Shown one piece after another: positions 35,623 through 45,301 of a DNA stretch of 64,000 nucleotides (its first letter is position 1; every line of letters starts with the position of its first letter). Source of the DNA: Laetiporus sulphureus 93-53 (taxonomy: Eukaryota > Basidiomycota > Agaricomycetes > Polyporales > Laetiporaceae); contig NW_024468539.1 of assembly GCF_001632365.1 (NCBI RefSeq), positions 394,811 through 458,810 of the forward strand, read 5' to 3'. The notes under the pieces were generated by a model. It saw nothing but the letters and a program-made list of their open reading frames with translations. It did not search any database and was not told the DNA's origin. The position numbers were made by a program, and so were the translations under genes.

Positions 35623-35679
35623 ATCGACTCTAGAGAAATATTCTTTCACTGGTGTAAACAATATTTCAGTAGAGTCGAT
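35623..35679. repeat. Quasi-palindrome 4
   Basis: Arms 35623-35642 and 35660-35679 match at 18 of 20 positions, loop 17 nt; the two mismatches are adjacent. Confidence 0.85.
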
Positions 35680-35817
35680 CTCCTTACAGCACGGGCAAAA
35701 GTCATCCCACTTCACTTCGGCAGAACCCTCCGACCGATGCAGGAAGAGACTTTGGGTGAGCAGCAGGATGTAACGGAGCCGTCGCAGGCAGATCTGTTGG
35801 GATCAGAGCCTATGTAG

Positions 35818-36372
35818 ACAATCGGATGCGGTGTGCTCGTACTACCCCAGACCCTCGGAGACCCTTAGACTCCCATGCTCTCGGATTTGCCGGCTGTGCC
35901 CCCGGGAGACACGCATTTTCCGAGTCGGTAACTGCTTTTGGTTTGGTGCATCACCGTTCTATTTATTTGCTTAAACTTCGTTTAAATATGCTTTTGAATG
36001 CACTCGATAGATATGTATGTGTACTTTTTTTGAGGTGAAAGTGAAATGTGCTTGTACACAAAATTTGGGTGTGTAATGGTTGAAGACTATAGTCACAAGT
36101 GACATCACTGAATCGACTGCGTGACGGGGTGTCACGTTGGGCGTAAACTCGAACTCAACCAACCACCACGTCGTCCGCACTTTCATTGACTTTTTTTTTG
36201 CTCTGTGAATTGCAAACCCGACAACTATCGCAGCCTTCTCATTGAATATCGAGTACTCGCGAGTCTTTTGAATACATACCTCTGTGCGTGGCCGTGTCCG
36301 ATCACTGTGTTCAGCCTGATCTGACTAGCAGGCCACGCAGCCAAGCTATTTATCGATCTTGCTAAAGCACCC
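35818..36372. other. 5' region of the KEN/D-box protein gene
   Basis: No gene. Contains a T-rich run near 36187-36196 and the direct upstream region of the start at 36373. Nothing else recognised. Confidence 0.4.
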
Positions 36373-38807
36373 ATGCGTGAACGACGAAAAGCTGTTCTTC
36401 AAGATAAGACACCGGGTAACACGCCCCAGAGAGTCAAGGTTCACAAGACTCCGAAGGAGGCTCATGGCAGCAGTACTATTCCTCGCAAACCGCTGGGCGA
36501 GCTCCCACTACCCGTGGAAGCTACTCCGTACGTCACAGACGAGGCAGTTCTTCAAGACAGGACACCTGGCAGCACGCCCCGGCCAGTCAAGGCCTATAAG
36601 ACTACGAAGGAGGCTCATGACAGCAGTATTGTTCCTCGCAAACCACTGGGCGAGCTCCCACTACCTGTGGAGGCTACTTCGTACGTCACAGACGAGAATG
36701 GCAATCCCCATCTTGTCCCTCCGTCTCCAAGACCCGTCCATGTGCATGACGTTTACGCACCTTCCGACTCTGGGTCTGAATTTGACGCGACGGCAAGCCC
36801 GTCCCCGGTCAAGTTCCGCAAGCCATTGAGCTCGCTCAAACTGCCGTCCGGCGTGCCATTGTATGGCCGCGGCGAGAGTAAGACCCCATCTTTCGTCCCG
36901 CCAACCCCGAAGCCCGTGCATGTGCGCACGCTGCTGGAACCTGCCAACACGGAGGATGTACCGGAAAGCCCGACACCTGTCATGTCAAGTGCTACGCCCC
37001 TACTAGCACAGTCCACTCCGCTTGGCTTCAGACGCCGCAGACCCAGGCTGCCGCTGCACAAGATGCCCATTCGCATTCCAGAGCAGCATCAGCCGGCGGT
37101 AGCCAGCGCTTCACGCGCAAGGTTCGAGCGAGAGCGCTCGCCTCTTCCTCCTTCCTCTCCGTTTATGGCGCCGTCTGCAAGGGGCCGTGGTGCGTTGGTG
37201 GAAATTCATGCAAGTTATAGCGTTGCTATCGAGGAGCGCGAGAACGATGATGATGAGGAGGAAATCGAGGACAAGGAGAACGCGGAGTCGGGCATACCAA
37301 CCGGCGCCTTTTACACAGAAAGGCCGCCAGGGTCAAACGAGGACGATCCATTCGGGTTCCTCGCAGCAGAGAGAAAGCTGAAGGCGCTGCGCGGATTCAA
37401 TGCGAAAGGCAAAGGGAAGGCGCCTGTGGTGCCTCTTCGCGCGCCGCTTGGGACGCTTGCCACTGCATTGCCTTCTCCGTCACCCTCTATAGCAAGTTCA
37501 GACTCCGTGCAGGTTCCCGAGCCTGAGCCCGATGCTCAGCGGTGGCTCTACCACAATTCCGATATCGACGATCTGTATATCGACAGTCCTCGTCCCAATC
37601 GAGCTGGGCCGTCCAGACAGGCTACGCGTGACAGTCCTGAAGAAGAGCAAGAAGTGGAGGATATGGATGAAAACCGAGTGCAAGAGCGAGCAGAAAGGTC
37701 ACCTGAGGAACCAGAGGAGGAATACGATGAGGAGTACGAAGACAAGGAGAACGTCGCTTCGGTGCCATTCCCATACCCCACTGGAGATGTCACCCCGACG
37801 CCCATACGCAAGCCGCCTCCTACACCGCACAAGCCCAAGACCGCACATAAGCGCTCGCCGCTGCCGTCTCCCGGCTTTGAGTCCTCGAGCTCCAATGTCG
37901 GCGAGCCGTCGCCTACTACGGTGGCTCTGCGCGCTCGCTCCAGGAGCAGGAGCCCTGAGAGCGATCGTCATCTGTCACTTTCTCCTAGTGCGGCGGCGTC
38001 TGCGAGGCGTACGAGCGCGCGGATGGCTCATGAGAGGGCTTTGCGGCCTTCTTTGGACGCTGTGCCGCCCGCTTTAGACGTGCATGAGCAGAGCGACAAG
38101 GAGGACAGTGAGGATGATCAGGAGAGCGTGCTGGCTGAGCGGATAAAGGAGCACGAGCGCACCCGGAAGAGGCCTCGTGGAAAGAAGGAGGAGGAGGAGG
38201 ATCCCATGGCTGTGGCACGGAATCTGGAGAGACTGCTTCCGAAACGATCCGCCAAACGCGTCGCTCGTAGTGCGACTGGATCTGCGCCTGCTCGTGGACG
38301 TGGCCGTGGGCGCGGGCGCGGTCAGGGACGTGGACGTGGCAGGGTTGCGAGTAAAGTGCAGGCTACAAAGGAGGAGAGCGAGGGAGAGGGAGAGAATAGC
38401 AGCGAAGGCGAGGATAGCTCGCCTCCCAAGAGGACAACTCGCGCTTCAACTAGGGGTCAAGGTGCGACCCGCACAAGAGGACGTGGGCGTGGGCGAGGGC
38501 GTGGACGCGGAGTTGCATCCGCATCCGCTGCAGCCGAAAGCAGTCGCACAAGTACACGGGTAACTCGCTCCGCTGCGGCCAAGAAGCAGGACACGAAGGG
38601 CAAGAAACGAGCGAGGGATCATGACGACGACGACGTTGACACGGACGAGCGCGAGGTACGTGGTATCATATCGCGGTGTGCTGACAGATGCTTACATTGA
38701 ATGTCGTTATGCAGGAGCGTACCCGTGCTAGAGAAGCTCGCATTGATTATTTCCGCGAGCTCGACGAGGATTATAGCTTGGAAAAGGAGGACGTTTTCTT
38801 GATTTGA
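36373..38807 (+). CDS. Large disordered KEN/D-box nuclear protein
   Basis: Two exons, 36373-38655 and 38715-38807, encode 791 residues. No globular domain is recognised. Visible features: two tandem 51-residue repeats at residues 7-108, each with PRKPLGELPLPVEAT; RKPL occurs at residues 38, 89 and 149, resembling destruction boxes (RxxL); KEN triplets at residues 301 and 458 (both DKEN); many SP/TP sites; a DIDDLYIDSPRP motif near 395; acidic runs; basic RKRPRGKKEEEE; two Arg-Gly tracts (GRGRGRGRGQGRG, GRGRGRGRGRG) that may bind nucleic acid; and a separate last exon ending DYFRELDEDYSLEKEDVFLI. Such an architecture (disorder, KEN, D-box, CDK sites, conserved short C-terminus) is that of securin or sororin-type cohesion regulators, but identity is not shown. 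Intact. Confidence 0.7.
36391..36696 (+). repeat. Tandem 153-bp coding repeat
   Basis: 36391-36543 and 36544-36696 are direct repeats with a period of exactly 153 bp (51 codons), each encoding VLQDxTPGxTP through PRKPLGELPLPVEATxYVTDE. The frame is kept. Confidence 0.9.
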
Positions 38808-39786
38808 GCATGCTTTCGGCGCGTCGGTGTGTACGAATACTTCAACATGATACTCTCCTTTCCTTCTTTTCCGTGATCTCCCCTCCCCGCCCAATTTGCG
38901 TTACTGATGAGTACTATGTTTGAGACAACTATGAATTCACGACCGACTATGTAACTGTGACCAAATAGCCCGTGTATGATAACACATGACACTGATAATA
39001 TTCCATCTGTCGATAACTGAGCCATCGTCGGAGCCCAGCGACAACTCGACGCGCTCGATATCAGCCGTTTCTGGCTGACGTTCGACGCGTTACGTCACGG
39101 GTCATGTTATGTTATGTCACGCATGGCTTGTCACGGTCGGGGATCGCGGGCTGTGAAAATGGCGGATCCATCTGCGATTCTTTGTTTGCGCCCCGTCTGC
39201 GCTCAATTCGACGGACTGCTACAGCGTCAATTATTCCTACCACGAGATGGAACAAGATCAGCGACGGTAATGTCTGAGATCTTAGGCATTGGAATCAATA
39301 TTCTTTGATGGCAACTCCTGTGAATGCATTCCGCTCACGACCTCAAAAATTGTCATCGCCGTTAACATGTACCTGCTTTTTTCCTGGTGAATATGCTCGA
39401 CCTGTGCAGGCTGAACAATGCTGTGGCCATGGGAATTGATCGTCCTATCGTGTCACCGCGCGTCAATCAATGCTGTCCGCTCTCACGTATAACCTGCTTG
39501 TTAGGTCCACCCGGGTTGTCTACGACCAAAATTACAGCATCCCTTGATTCCCAAATAATCGGACTGCGGTGCAGTAGCTATGCTGAAGCTTAGCTGCCCT
39601 GAGTTGCGAGGCGATGGCTGTTCTGGTGGACAAGAAATCATAAATACAAAGACACGAGGCGCGCTTGAAGGCTTCTGGCGCCATCACCTTGGACGGCATC
39701 CTCCCTCGCGTGCGATCCCCGCAGCTCGACGTTCACCGTCTACCGTCAACTTACCCGCTCCTTCACGCCGACTGTGTCCGCTCGTA
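38808..39786. other. Intergenic region before the first BTB gene
   Basis: No gene recognised. One ACGCGT at 39085 inside a CG/TCACG-rich block (39050-39140), about 700 bp before the BTB start; an open upstream extension of the BTB frame (39580-39786) is probably leader. Confidence 0.4.
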
Positions 39787-41271
39787 ATGGAGACTAACGC
39801 CCCTCCGCCGTTCAACAAGCAGTGTCCGGACATGATAATCATCAAATCGTCCGACGGCGTGCAATTCTGCGTGAACACTTTCATCCTCGGCCTGGTGTCG
39901 CCGCTCTTCCGCGACGCATCGACGCTGCCACCACCCGCCGGCCCCGAGAATACGCACTCGGACCTCCAGATCCTTGACGCCACGGAAGACAGCCAGACGC
40001 TAGAGCGTCTGCTATGCCTAATATACCCAGGCGAATCTCCCATATTCACCAGCATCGCGGAGGTCGGACCCGTGCTCAAGGCCGCCGCGAAATACCAGAT
40101 CGTGCACATCGTCGCGCAGCTCAGACGCGGGCTGACCGTCTTTGACGATGCCCTGCGGCTGTACGCGATCGCGTGCAGCCCCGAGCTGCAGTTTGAAGAG
40201 GAAGCTAGGGACGCCACACTTGAGTGGTGCGAGGATCCCCGTGCGACGGTGCAAGACTACGTCCCCGACATGGATGCCATCACGGCGGCACAGTATTTCC
40301 GCCTGTTGGAGTTCCACAGTATGCATACGGTCGGGCGCGATATCAGCGAACCGTTCACGTTCTGCAACCCGCCGCCGAACACTGCCGCAGGAGATGGAAT
40401 GCAAAGTGATTTCATAGTTCCCTCTTCATTTGCGCATCCGTCGATCTCATCTGATACGGTGATCCTTCGCTCTTACGATTATCACGATTTTTACGTGAAC
40501 AAGGTTGTCATAGAGCTCGCCTCGGAGACGCTAGCGCAAAGGCTCGTTCACACAAGTCCCAGTGACTCGATCTCTGACGACGGCCACCGCATCATCGCCC
40601 TCCCTCTCGATGGCCGCACGCTGCTCCGCCTCCTGCAGCTCTGCTACCCCAATTCCGATCCCGCCACGGAGAGCTGGGACACCCTAACCGCCGACCTGCG
40701 ACTCGCGCACGAGTACCAAATCACCGGCGCCAAAGGCACGGCGAAGCGCATGCTCATGGAGCATGTCGAAACACACCCGCTCCAAGTATACCTACTTGCA
40801 GCGCACTACGGATGGCCCGAGGAGTCGGCCCATGCCGGGAAGTACGCGATGCTCCTCTCGGCAGACAGCTACGTCCCGGAGATGGAATGCGTCTCCGCAC
40901 GCATTTACCGGCGCTTCTTGTTGCACCGTCAGGCATGGAGGAGTGCCGTCGCTGAAGTGGCTTCCGAGCTCCTTGGAGGCTTGAGCCACAGGATGGAGAA
41001 GCCGTACGGGTCGATTTTCTGGAGCGATTTAGATGTGAGGCACCGGCCAGAGTATCGGCTGCATGTGCATGCGTTGCTTTTGGGCACGAATATGTTGCGC
41101 AGGGCCGCAGGCGCGGGAGGAGGAGGAGGAGTGAGATCGAGGATCACGGAGGTGTTGTTCGCTGCTGCGGTCTCGCCGGCGCGTGATAGTGCCATCGATG
41201 AGAATCGCATGCAGCGGGTCTTACGGAGGATCTTGGAAAAGGTAGGTGGCTCAAATGGTTCTGTTGTGTAA
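39787..41271 (+). CDS. Tandem-BTB/POZ protein, paralogue 1
   Basis: Single exon of 494 residues from METNAPPPFNKQCPDMIIIKS; the start is the Met just before the first domain. The first BTB fold: DMIIIKSSDGVQFCVNTFILGLVSPLFRD, then LERLLCLIYPG and VLKAAAKYQIVHIVAQLR. A second BTB-like half begins SSDTVILRSYDYHDFYVNKVVIELASETLAQ and continues LLRLLQLCYPN. Between and after the halves helices such as RLYAIACSPELQFEEEARDATLEW and VYLLAAHYGWPEESAHAGKYAMLLSADSYVPEMECVSARIYRRFL look like BACK-type segments. This basidiomycete family is expanded and mostly uncharacterised; a role as Cullin-3 adaptor is only a general possibility. A Gly run (AGGGGGV) lies near the C-terminus. Confidence 0.85.
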   Translation: METNAPPPFNKQCPDMIIIKSSDGVQFCVNTFILGLVSPLFRDASTLPPPAGPENTHSDLQILDATEDSQTLERLLCLIYPGESPIFTSIAEVGPVLKAAAKYQIVHIVAQLRRGLTVFDDALRLYAIACSPELQFEEEARDATLEWCEDPRATVQDYVPDMDAITAAQYFRLLEFHSMHTVGRDISEPFTFCNPPPNTAAGDGMQSDFIVPSSFAHPSISSDTVILRSYDYHDFYVNKVVIELASETLAQRLVHTSPSDSISDDGHRIIALPLDGRTLLRLLQLCYPNSDPATESWDTLTADLRLAHEYQITGAKGTAKRMLMEHVETHPLQVYLLAAHYGWPEESAHAGKYAMLLSADSYVPEMECVSARIYRRFLLHRQAWRSAVAEVASELLGGLSHRMEKPYGSIFWSDLDVRHRPEYRLHVHALLLGTNMLRRAAGAGGGGGVRSRITEVLFAAAVSPARDSAIDENRMQRVLRRILEKVGGSNGSVV

Positions 41272-42060
41272 GTGGTATCTGAGAAGTTGTGTGTGCGGAC
41301 AGGCCCCCGATGAGCTCTGATCAGCCTCGATAGTTTCGACCGTGGGACCTCCTCCAACTGATGAGAGCAAGCGTTCTTGCATTATCACTTGCGTGCGTTG
41401 TATAGTAGCAATCCTTTTTGCTCACGGCATTTTGCTATTCCCGGATTGAATATCGATTCCCTCTCTTTCGTTCGCCTTGTACATCTACGAAATCTAAGTC
41501 TCGGAAACTATTGGCTGCTCGTCGAGACAAGGCGTTGTATAAGGATCTGTGTCCCATGTTTTGCTTGGTTATATGTTCTTCGTTTTCATGTTTTGGGGCG
41601 GGAATTTCTATTGTAAGTTAGCGCTTCACAAGGAATTCATTATACAGAAGACAGGGGTGTACTCGGATTCCGTGCACTCGATGCCTTGGCATTTTCAATT
41701 ATTATTAGGTTCCGTGGTAAGGTAGTCACTCCAAGTGAGTGCTTTTGGCCGCTCGTCAGAAATCCCCTTTATGATTGAAAGGGACCGCAGCTCATCCTGA
41801 TAGCGTGAACTCAGACCTCTTGCAGCGGAGTCACTTTGCGAAGCCAGCGGCTTCGGACGCGGGAGAAGGGCTCGTGATGGCCAAGCGTGAAAAACGAAAC
41901 GATCGGCCGAGATGCGCTGAGATCAATTCCACTCCGCAATTTTGGGCTCAAACCAGCGCGGACGCCGGAAAGCCCACGTACGACACGACATGGCATCACC
42001 GTCGAGAGAAAGACCACCCATCTGCACTCCTCATCATCAGCGTTGAGCTGCCCAAAGACG
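41272..42060. other. Intergenic region BTB1-PanB
   Basis: About 790 bp, T-rich after the BTB stop, then a GC-richer stretch before PanB. Open frames at 41377-42185 are not supported. Confidence 0.4.
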
Positions 42061-43093
42061 ATGATCACGCAGCTACAAGCAGTATCAAGGCGTTCGGCGT
42101 TCGGCCGTGCGTCCACGCACCGACCCCTGTGTCGACGGTGGATGAGTGTCAGACCGGAGGAAAGCTCTCCTATTGCTGCTTGTGAGTACACCCCGCACCG
42201 CACGCTGCCCCGTTTACAGAGGAACCACAGCACGAAAGAAGGTGACGATCCAGCACCTGCACGCGATGCGCAAGGCCGGCACGCCCATCGCCATGCTCAC
42301 CGCGTACGACTTCCCCACCGGGCGTGCGTGCGAAGCACACGGCATCGACATCACGCTCGTCGGCGACTCGCTCGCGCAGGTCTGCCTCGGCTACCCCGCG
42401 ACGACGTCCCTCACGCTCGACGAGATGGTCCACCACTGCGCGGCGGTCGCGCGCGGGAGCAAGGCCCCGCTGCTCGTCGCGGACATGCCGTTCGGGACGT
42501 ACCACGCGGGCGCGGAGGACGCGGTGCGCAGTGCGGTGCGGCTCGTGCGCGAGGGCGGCGTCGAGGCCGTCAAGCTCGAAGGAGGACTCGAGATCGTCGA
42601 CGTCGTGCGCAAGCTCACCGGCATCGGCATACCGGTCATGGCGCACGTCGGGCTCCTCCCGCAGCGCCAGGCGATGATGTCTGGGTATCGCGTGCAGGGG
42701 CGGAGCGCGGAGGCGGCAAGGGGGCTCATGCAGAGCGCGCTGGCGCTCGAGGATGCGGGTGCATTTGCGGTCGTGCTCGAGGCGGTCCCGCATCCGGTCG
42801 CGTCGTACATTACAAGGCGGATGCGGCGTGCACCGACGATTGGCATCGGGGCGGGAGCGGGGACGGATGGGCAGGTGCTCGTGTGGGATGACCTGATGGG
42901 TACTTGGGGCGGGCACGAAGCAAAGTTTGTGCGGCGGTTTGGGGACGTGAGGGGCGAGGTGGAGAGAGGTATCAAGGCGTACATGGGTGCTGTGAGAGAC
43001 CGTAGCTTTCCTGCGGAAGAGGAGAGCTACGAGATGCTGCCGGAAGAGTTGGAGAAGTTCATGAACATGGTGGAAAAGGACAGGTCGCAGTGA
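42061..43093 (+). CDS. ECM31: Ketopantoate hydroxymethyltransferase PanB/Ecm31
   Basis: Forms ketopantoate from 2-oxoisovalerate with methylene-tetrahydrofolate, the first step to pantothenate and CoA. Exon 1 (42061-42181) encodes an Arg/Ser-rich, acid-free leader (MITQLQAVSRRSAFGRASTH), a likely mitochondrial presequence; exon 2 (42231-43093) encodes the enzyme; together 984 nt, 327 residues. The acceptor is CCACAG at 42230, since the two earlier AGs give a stop. The barrel is complete: TAYDFPTGRACEAHGIDITLVGDSLAQV, with metal-binding Asp in VGDS and VADMPFGTYH, KLEGG, MAHVGLLPQ, VLEAVPHPVASYITRRM and TIGIGAGAGTDGQVLVWDDLMG with the active-site Glu/His set. It lies between two BTB paralogues. 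GC-rich third positions suggest good expression. Confidence 0.93.
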
Positions 43094-43729
43094 TTGCATA
43101 CGCGAGATTGATCTAACGCTCTATATGCTTATTAGATATCTATATTACACACAGACTATTCGCCAAAATTATTTCTGATTGTTGTGCTTTACTGGTTCTC
43201 ATCAGGATCTGCATGGCAATTATCCGAAGGTACCGCATCCGCGGGTGGGCTTGAAAAGGTTTCACTCGCTTTAACTTTGCAGCCATTGTTCGCAGGTTAT
43301 ACGGAAGCATCAGACTCGAGCCTAGCAAGTGCGAGTAATATATCGTTCACACTACTCTTGTCTTCCATACACAAGGCCCGCATTGGCGACATCTGACAAT
43401 GCTGTCTCGATCTTCATTCGAAATCGCATCGTTTCGGGGACGCCTCCTCAGGCTCGACGATCCTGGCAATGGTGTTGCAGCACGCAAGCACTTTGTCAGG
43501 TAAGCACTATCATAGTCAAGTTTTACTGCGACACCAGGAAATGAACTCGTCATGTCTGCAGATCCGCTACGTCTCTGTTGTACAGTGGGAAAGGAGGTAA
43601 GAGTACATATGAAGAAGGGGCGCACGAAAGGGAAAATGGGAAGAAAGCTAGATACTCGAGACCACTTGCCTCTTCACATCACGACGTCGAAGCCTCTTCG
43701 GTCAATTCTGTCGTCAACATCTCCTTGAG
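43094..43729. other. Convergent 3' region PanB and BTB2
   Basis: No gene or element recognised. Confidence 0.4.
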
Positions 43730-45301
43730 CTACAGCTCGATCTCAGACTGCGACATACAGAACATCAGTACGACATCGTGTCTCAAAGAACAGACACGCA
43801 CAGCCACTTTCAGGATCCTCTGGAATACCTTCACCATAACATTTTCCATATTCTGAGGAGCGCCGCTCGCCATTGAGCCCATCCAGGCATGACCGGCAGA
43901 GAACAGCAACCCCTCGATCCTCTTCTGCACACCATCTCCGCCCTGCGTCCGGCCCGTGTCCGCGCACAAGAGGCCCGCCCCACAAAGCAAGGACACAGCA
44001 TGCCACTGATACTCCAGCCACTCCCGGACATCCTCATCACTCCAGTAAATCGAGCCATACCGCCGCTCTTCTGTCCCTAGTGTGGTCATGAATTTGACAT
44101 GACTAGCCTTGACGACCGCTTCCCGCCACTTCTGGCGATATTCCAAGAACCGGCGATAGACGCTGGCGGAGACGCGCTCCATCTCGGGGATGTAGTCGTC
44201 GGACGACAGGAGCATCGCGTACCGAGCTGCAGTGGTCGCATCCGCGGTCCACCCACGCTGCATCGCAAAAAGGTAGGACTGCATCGGGCGGGCTGCGATG
44301 CGCTCGGCCCACTTGCTCTTCGCGTATTCCAATGCGCGAGTCATCTTGTACGAAGCGGCGGCGTCGATGACGGTGGTGAGCTCGTCCCAGTCGTCCAGCG
44401 AGGGAGCAGCACCGGCGGGGTGGCAGAGTTGCAGGAGATGGAGCAGCGTCCTGCCACTCAGGTTTAGGTGGAGCGCGCAGTTCTCGTCCTCCGACTTCGG
44501 ACCGCTCTTCATCGCATCCTCTATCTTGTCCGCGAGCACACTGGATGCGTACGTGAGAATGGCCTTGTTGGCATAGAAATGGTGGTCATCAGAAGAATGA
44601 ACGATGATGTCCGTCAGAGGTGATGGTTGATCGAAGGGAGAAGGTATGACGAGCTGCTCCTTCTCAGGGTGGCTATGAGCGCAACTGGGTTCGGGATAGC
44701 AAAAGGTATACTTTCCCGGCAGACTGCAATCCCGCTTGTCTCGGTTCTGGTGTCTAGCATAGAACTGCAGAGCGCGAAAGTAGACACCCGCGGAGATGTC
44801 ATCCATCTCCGGCACGTAGCTGCTCAATGAGAGCTCATCGGACTCGCACCATTCCACGACCGCCTGCAATGCCTCCTGCTCGTATCCCAGATGGGCGCTT
44901 GTGGCGATCGCGTACACGCGCAGCGGATCATCGAACGCCGAGAGCGTCTTCCTGAGCCGCTCCTCGAGGTACTCAATGTCGTACTTGGCGGCAGCCTTGA
45001 GCACCGCGCCCACCGACTGCAGGTCCGACTCCAAGTCTGGGTCACGTGTGGGGTATATGAACCGTAGCAGGCGGTCCAGCGTGGTGCTGTCCTCGGATAC
45101 GAGGGTGGCGTCGTCGATCTGAGGGTGGTCTTTGGTTGCTTGCGGGAGAGTCCACATCTGCTTGAAGATGGGGGAGGCAGCGCCGAGGATGGCGCGGTAG
45201 ACGTGGAAATCGACGCCATCGGCGCTGCGCAGTGTGATGTCAGCGTCATTGGGGTCGTCGAATGGAGAAGAGGCGACGCTGGGAGGCGATTCGTTCTTCA
45301 T
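43730..45301 (-). CDS. Tandem-BTB/POZ protein, paralogue 2
   Basis: Single exon, start MKNESPPSVASSPFDDPNDADITLRS at 45301, about 523 residues. BTB half 1: ADITLRSADGVDFHVYRAILGAASPIFKQM, LDRLLRFIYP, VLKAAAKYDIEYLEERLR; helical middle RVYAIATSAHLGYEQEALQAVVEW; half 2: LTDIIVHSSDDHHFYANKAILTYASSVLADKI and LLHLLQLCHPA; then AMQRGWTADATTAARYAMLLSSDDYIPEMERVSASVYRRFLEYRQKWREAV. The last 25 residues are Cys-rich and may belong to an unrecognised intron or a read-through. Same family and orientation of domains as the genes at 39787 and 49558. Confidence 0.83.
   Translation of the reverse strand: MKNESPPSVASSPFDDPNDADITLRSADGVDFHVYRAILGAASPIFKQMWTLPQATKDHPQIDDATLVSEDSTTLDRLLRFIYPTRDPDLESDLQSVGAVLKAAAKYDIEYLEERLRKTLSAFDDPLRVYAIATSAHLGYEQEALQAVVEWCESDELSLSSYVPEMDDISAGVYFRALQFYARHQNRDKRDCSLPGKYTFCYPEPSCAHSHPEKEQLVIPSPFDQPSPLTDIIVHSSDDHHFYANKAILTYASSVLADKIEDAMKSGPKSEDENCALHLNLSGRTLLHLLQLCHPAGAAPSLDDWDELTTVIDAAASYKMTRALEYAKSKWAERIAARPMQSYLFAMQRGWTADATTAARYAMLLSSDDYIPEMERVSASVYRRFLEYRQKWREAVVKASHVKFMTTLGTEERRYGSIYWSDEDVREWLEYQWHAVSLLCGAGLLCADTGRTQGGDGVQKRIEGLLFSAGHAWMGSMASGAPQNMENVMVKVFQRILKVAVRVCSLRHDVVLMFCMSQSEIEL

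Larger units (their letters stand above)
34826..35817 (+). pseudogene. C2H2 zinc-finger-like gene or relic
   Basis: Reading in pieces gives a pattern that I recognise from mushroom C2H2 factors: a frame from 35137 (after CTGCTTTAG) reads PPHTETPSHGGYPNFSPV, then an acidic stretch NENADENDEQALNEPSADV, the finger-like CRWLIEGQPCGHRFDSW, and from 35490 CWQDCKKKK, KKHLRTHCELRIQCGWC. So Cys and His pairs spaced as in two fingers are present. An in-frame TAG at 35315-35317 interrupts the acidic stretch, the last part after CGWC changes frame or needs an intron, and no clear start is found (a frame from 34826 could be the 5' part). Four near-perfect inverted repeats overlap it. I treat it as a decayed or unusual gene. 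Confidence 0.4.

Noticed and set aside
38290..38510. GC-rich repeats as CRISPR or satellite
   Set aside because: They are Arg-Gly codon runs of a continuous reading frame.
41887..42891. 334-codon plus frame over PanB
   Set aside because: Only its part 42061-42181 is the real PanB exon 1; beyond that it is a shadow of the PanB barrel frame.
42170..43099. 309-codon antisense frame over PanB
   Set aside because: Antisense shadow produced by GC-rich third positions; no domain, His/Arg-rich composition.
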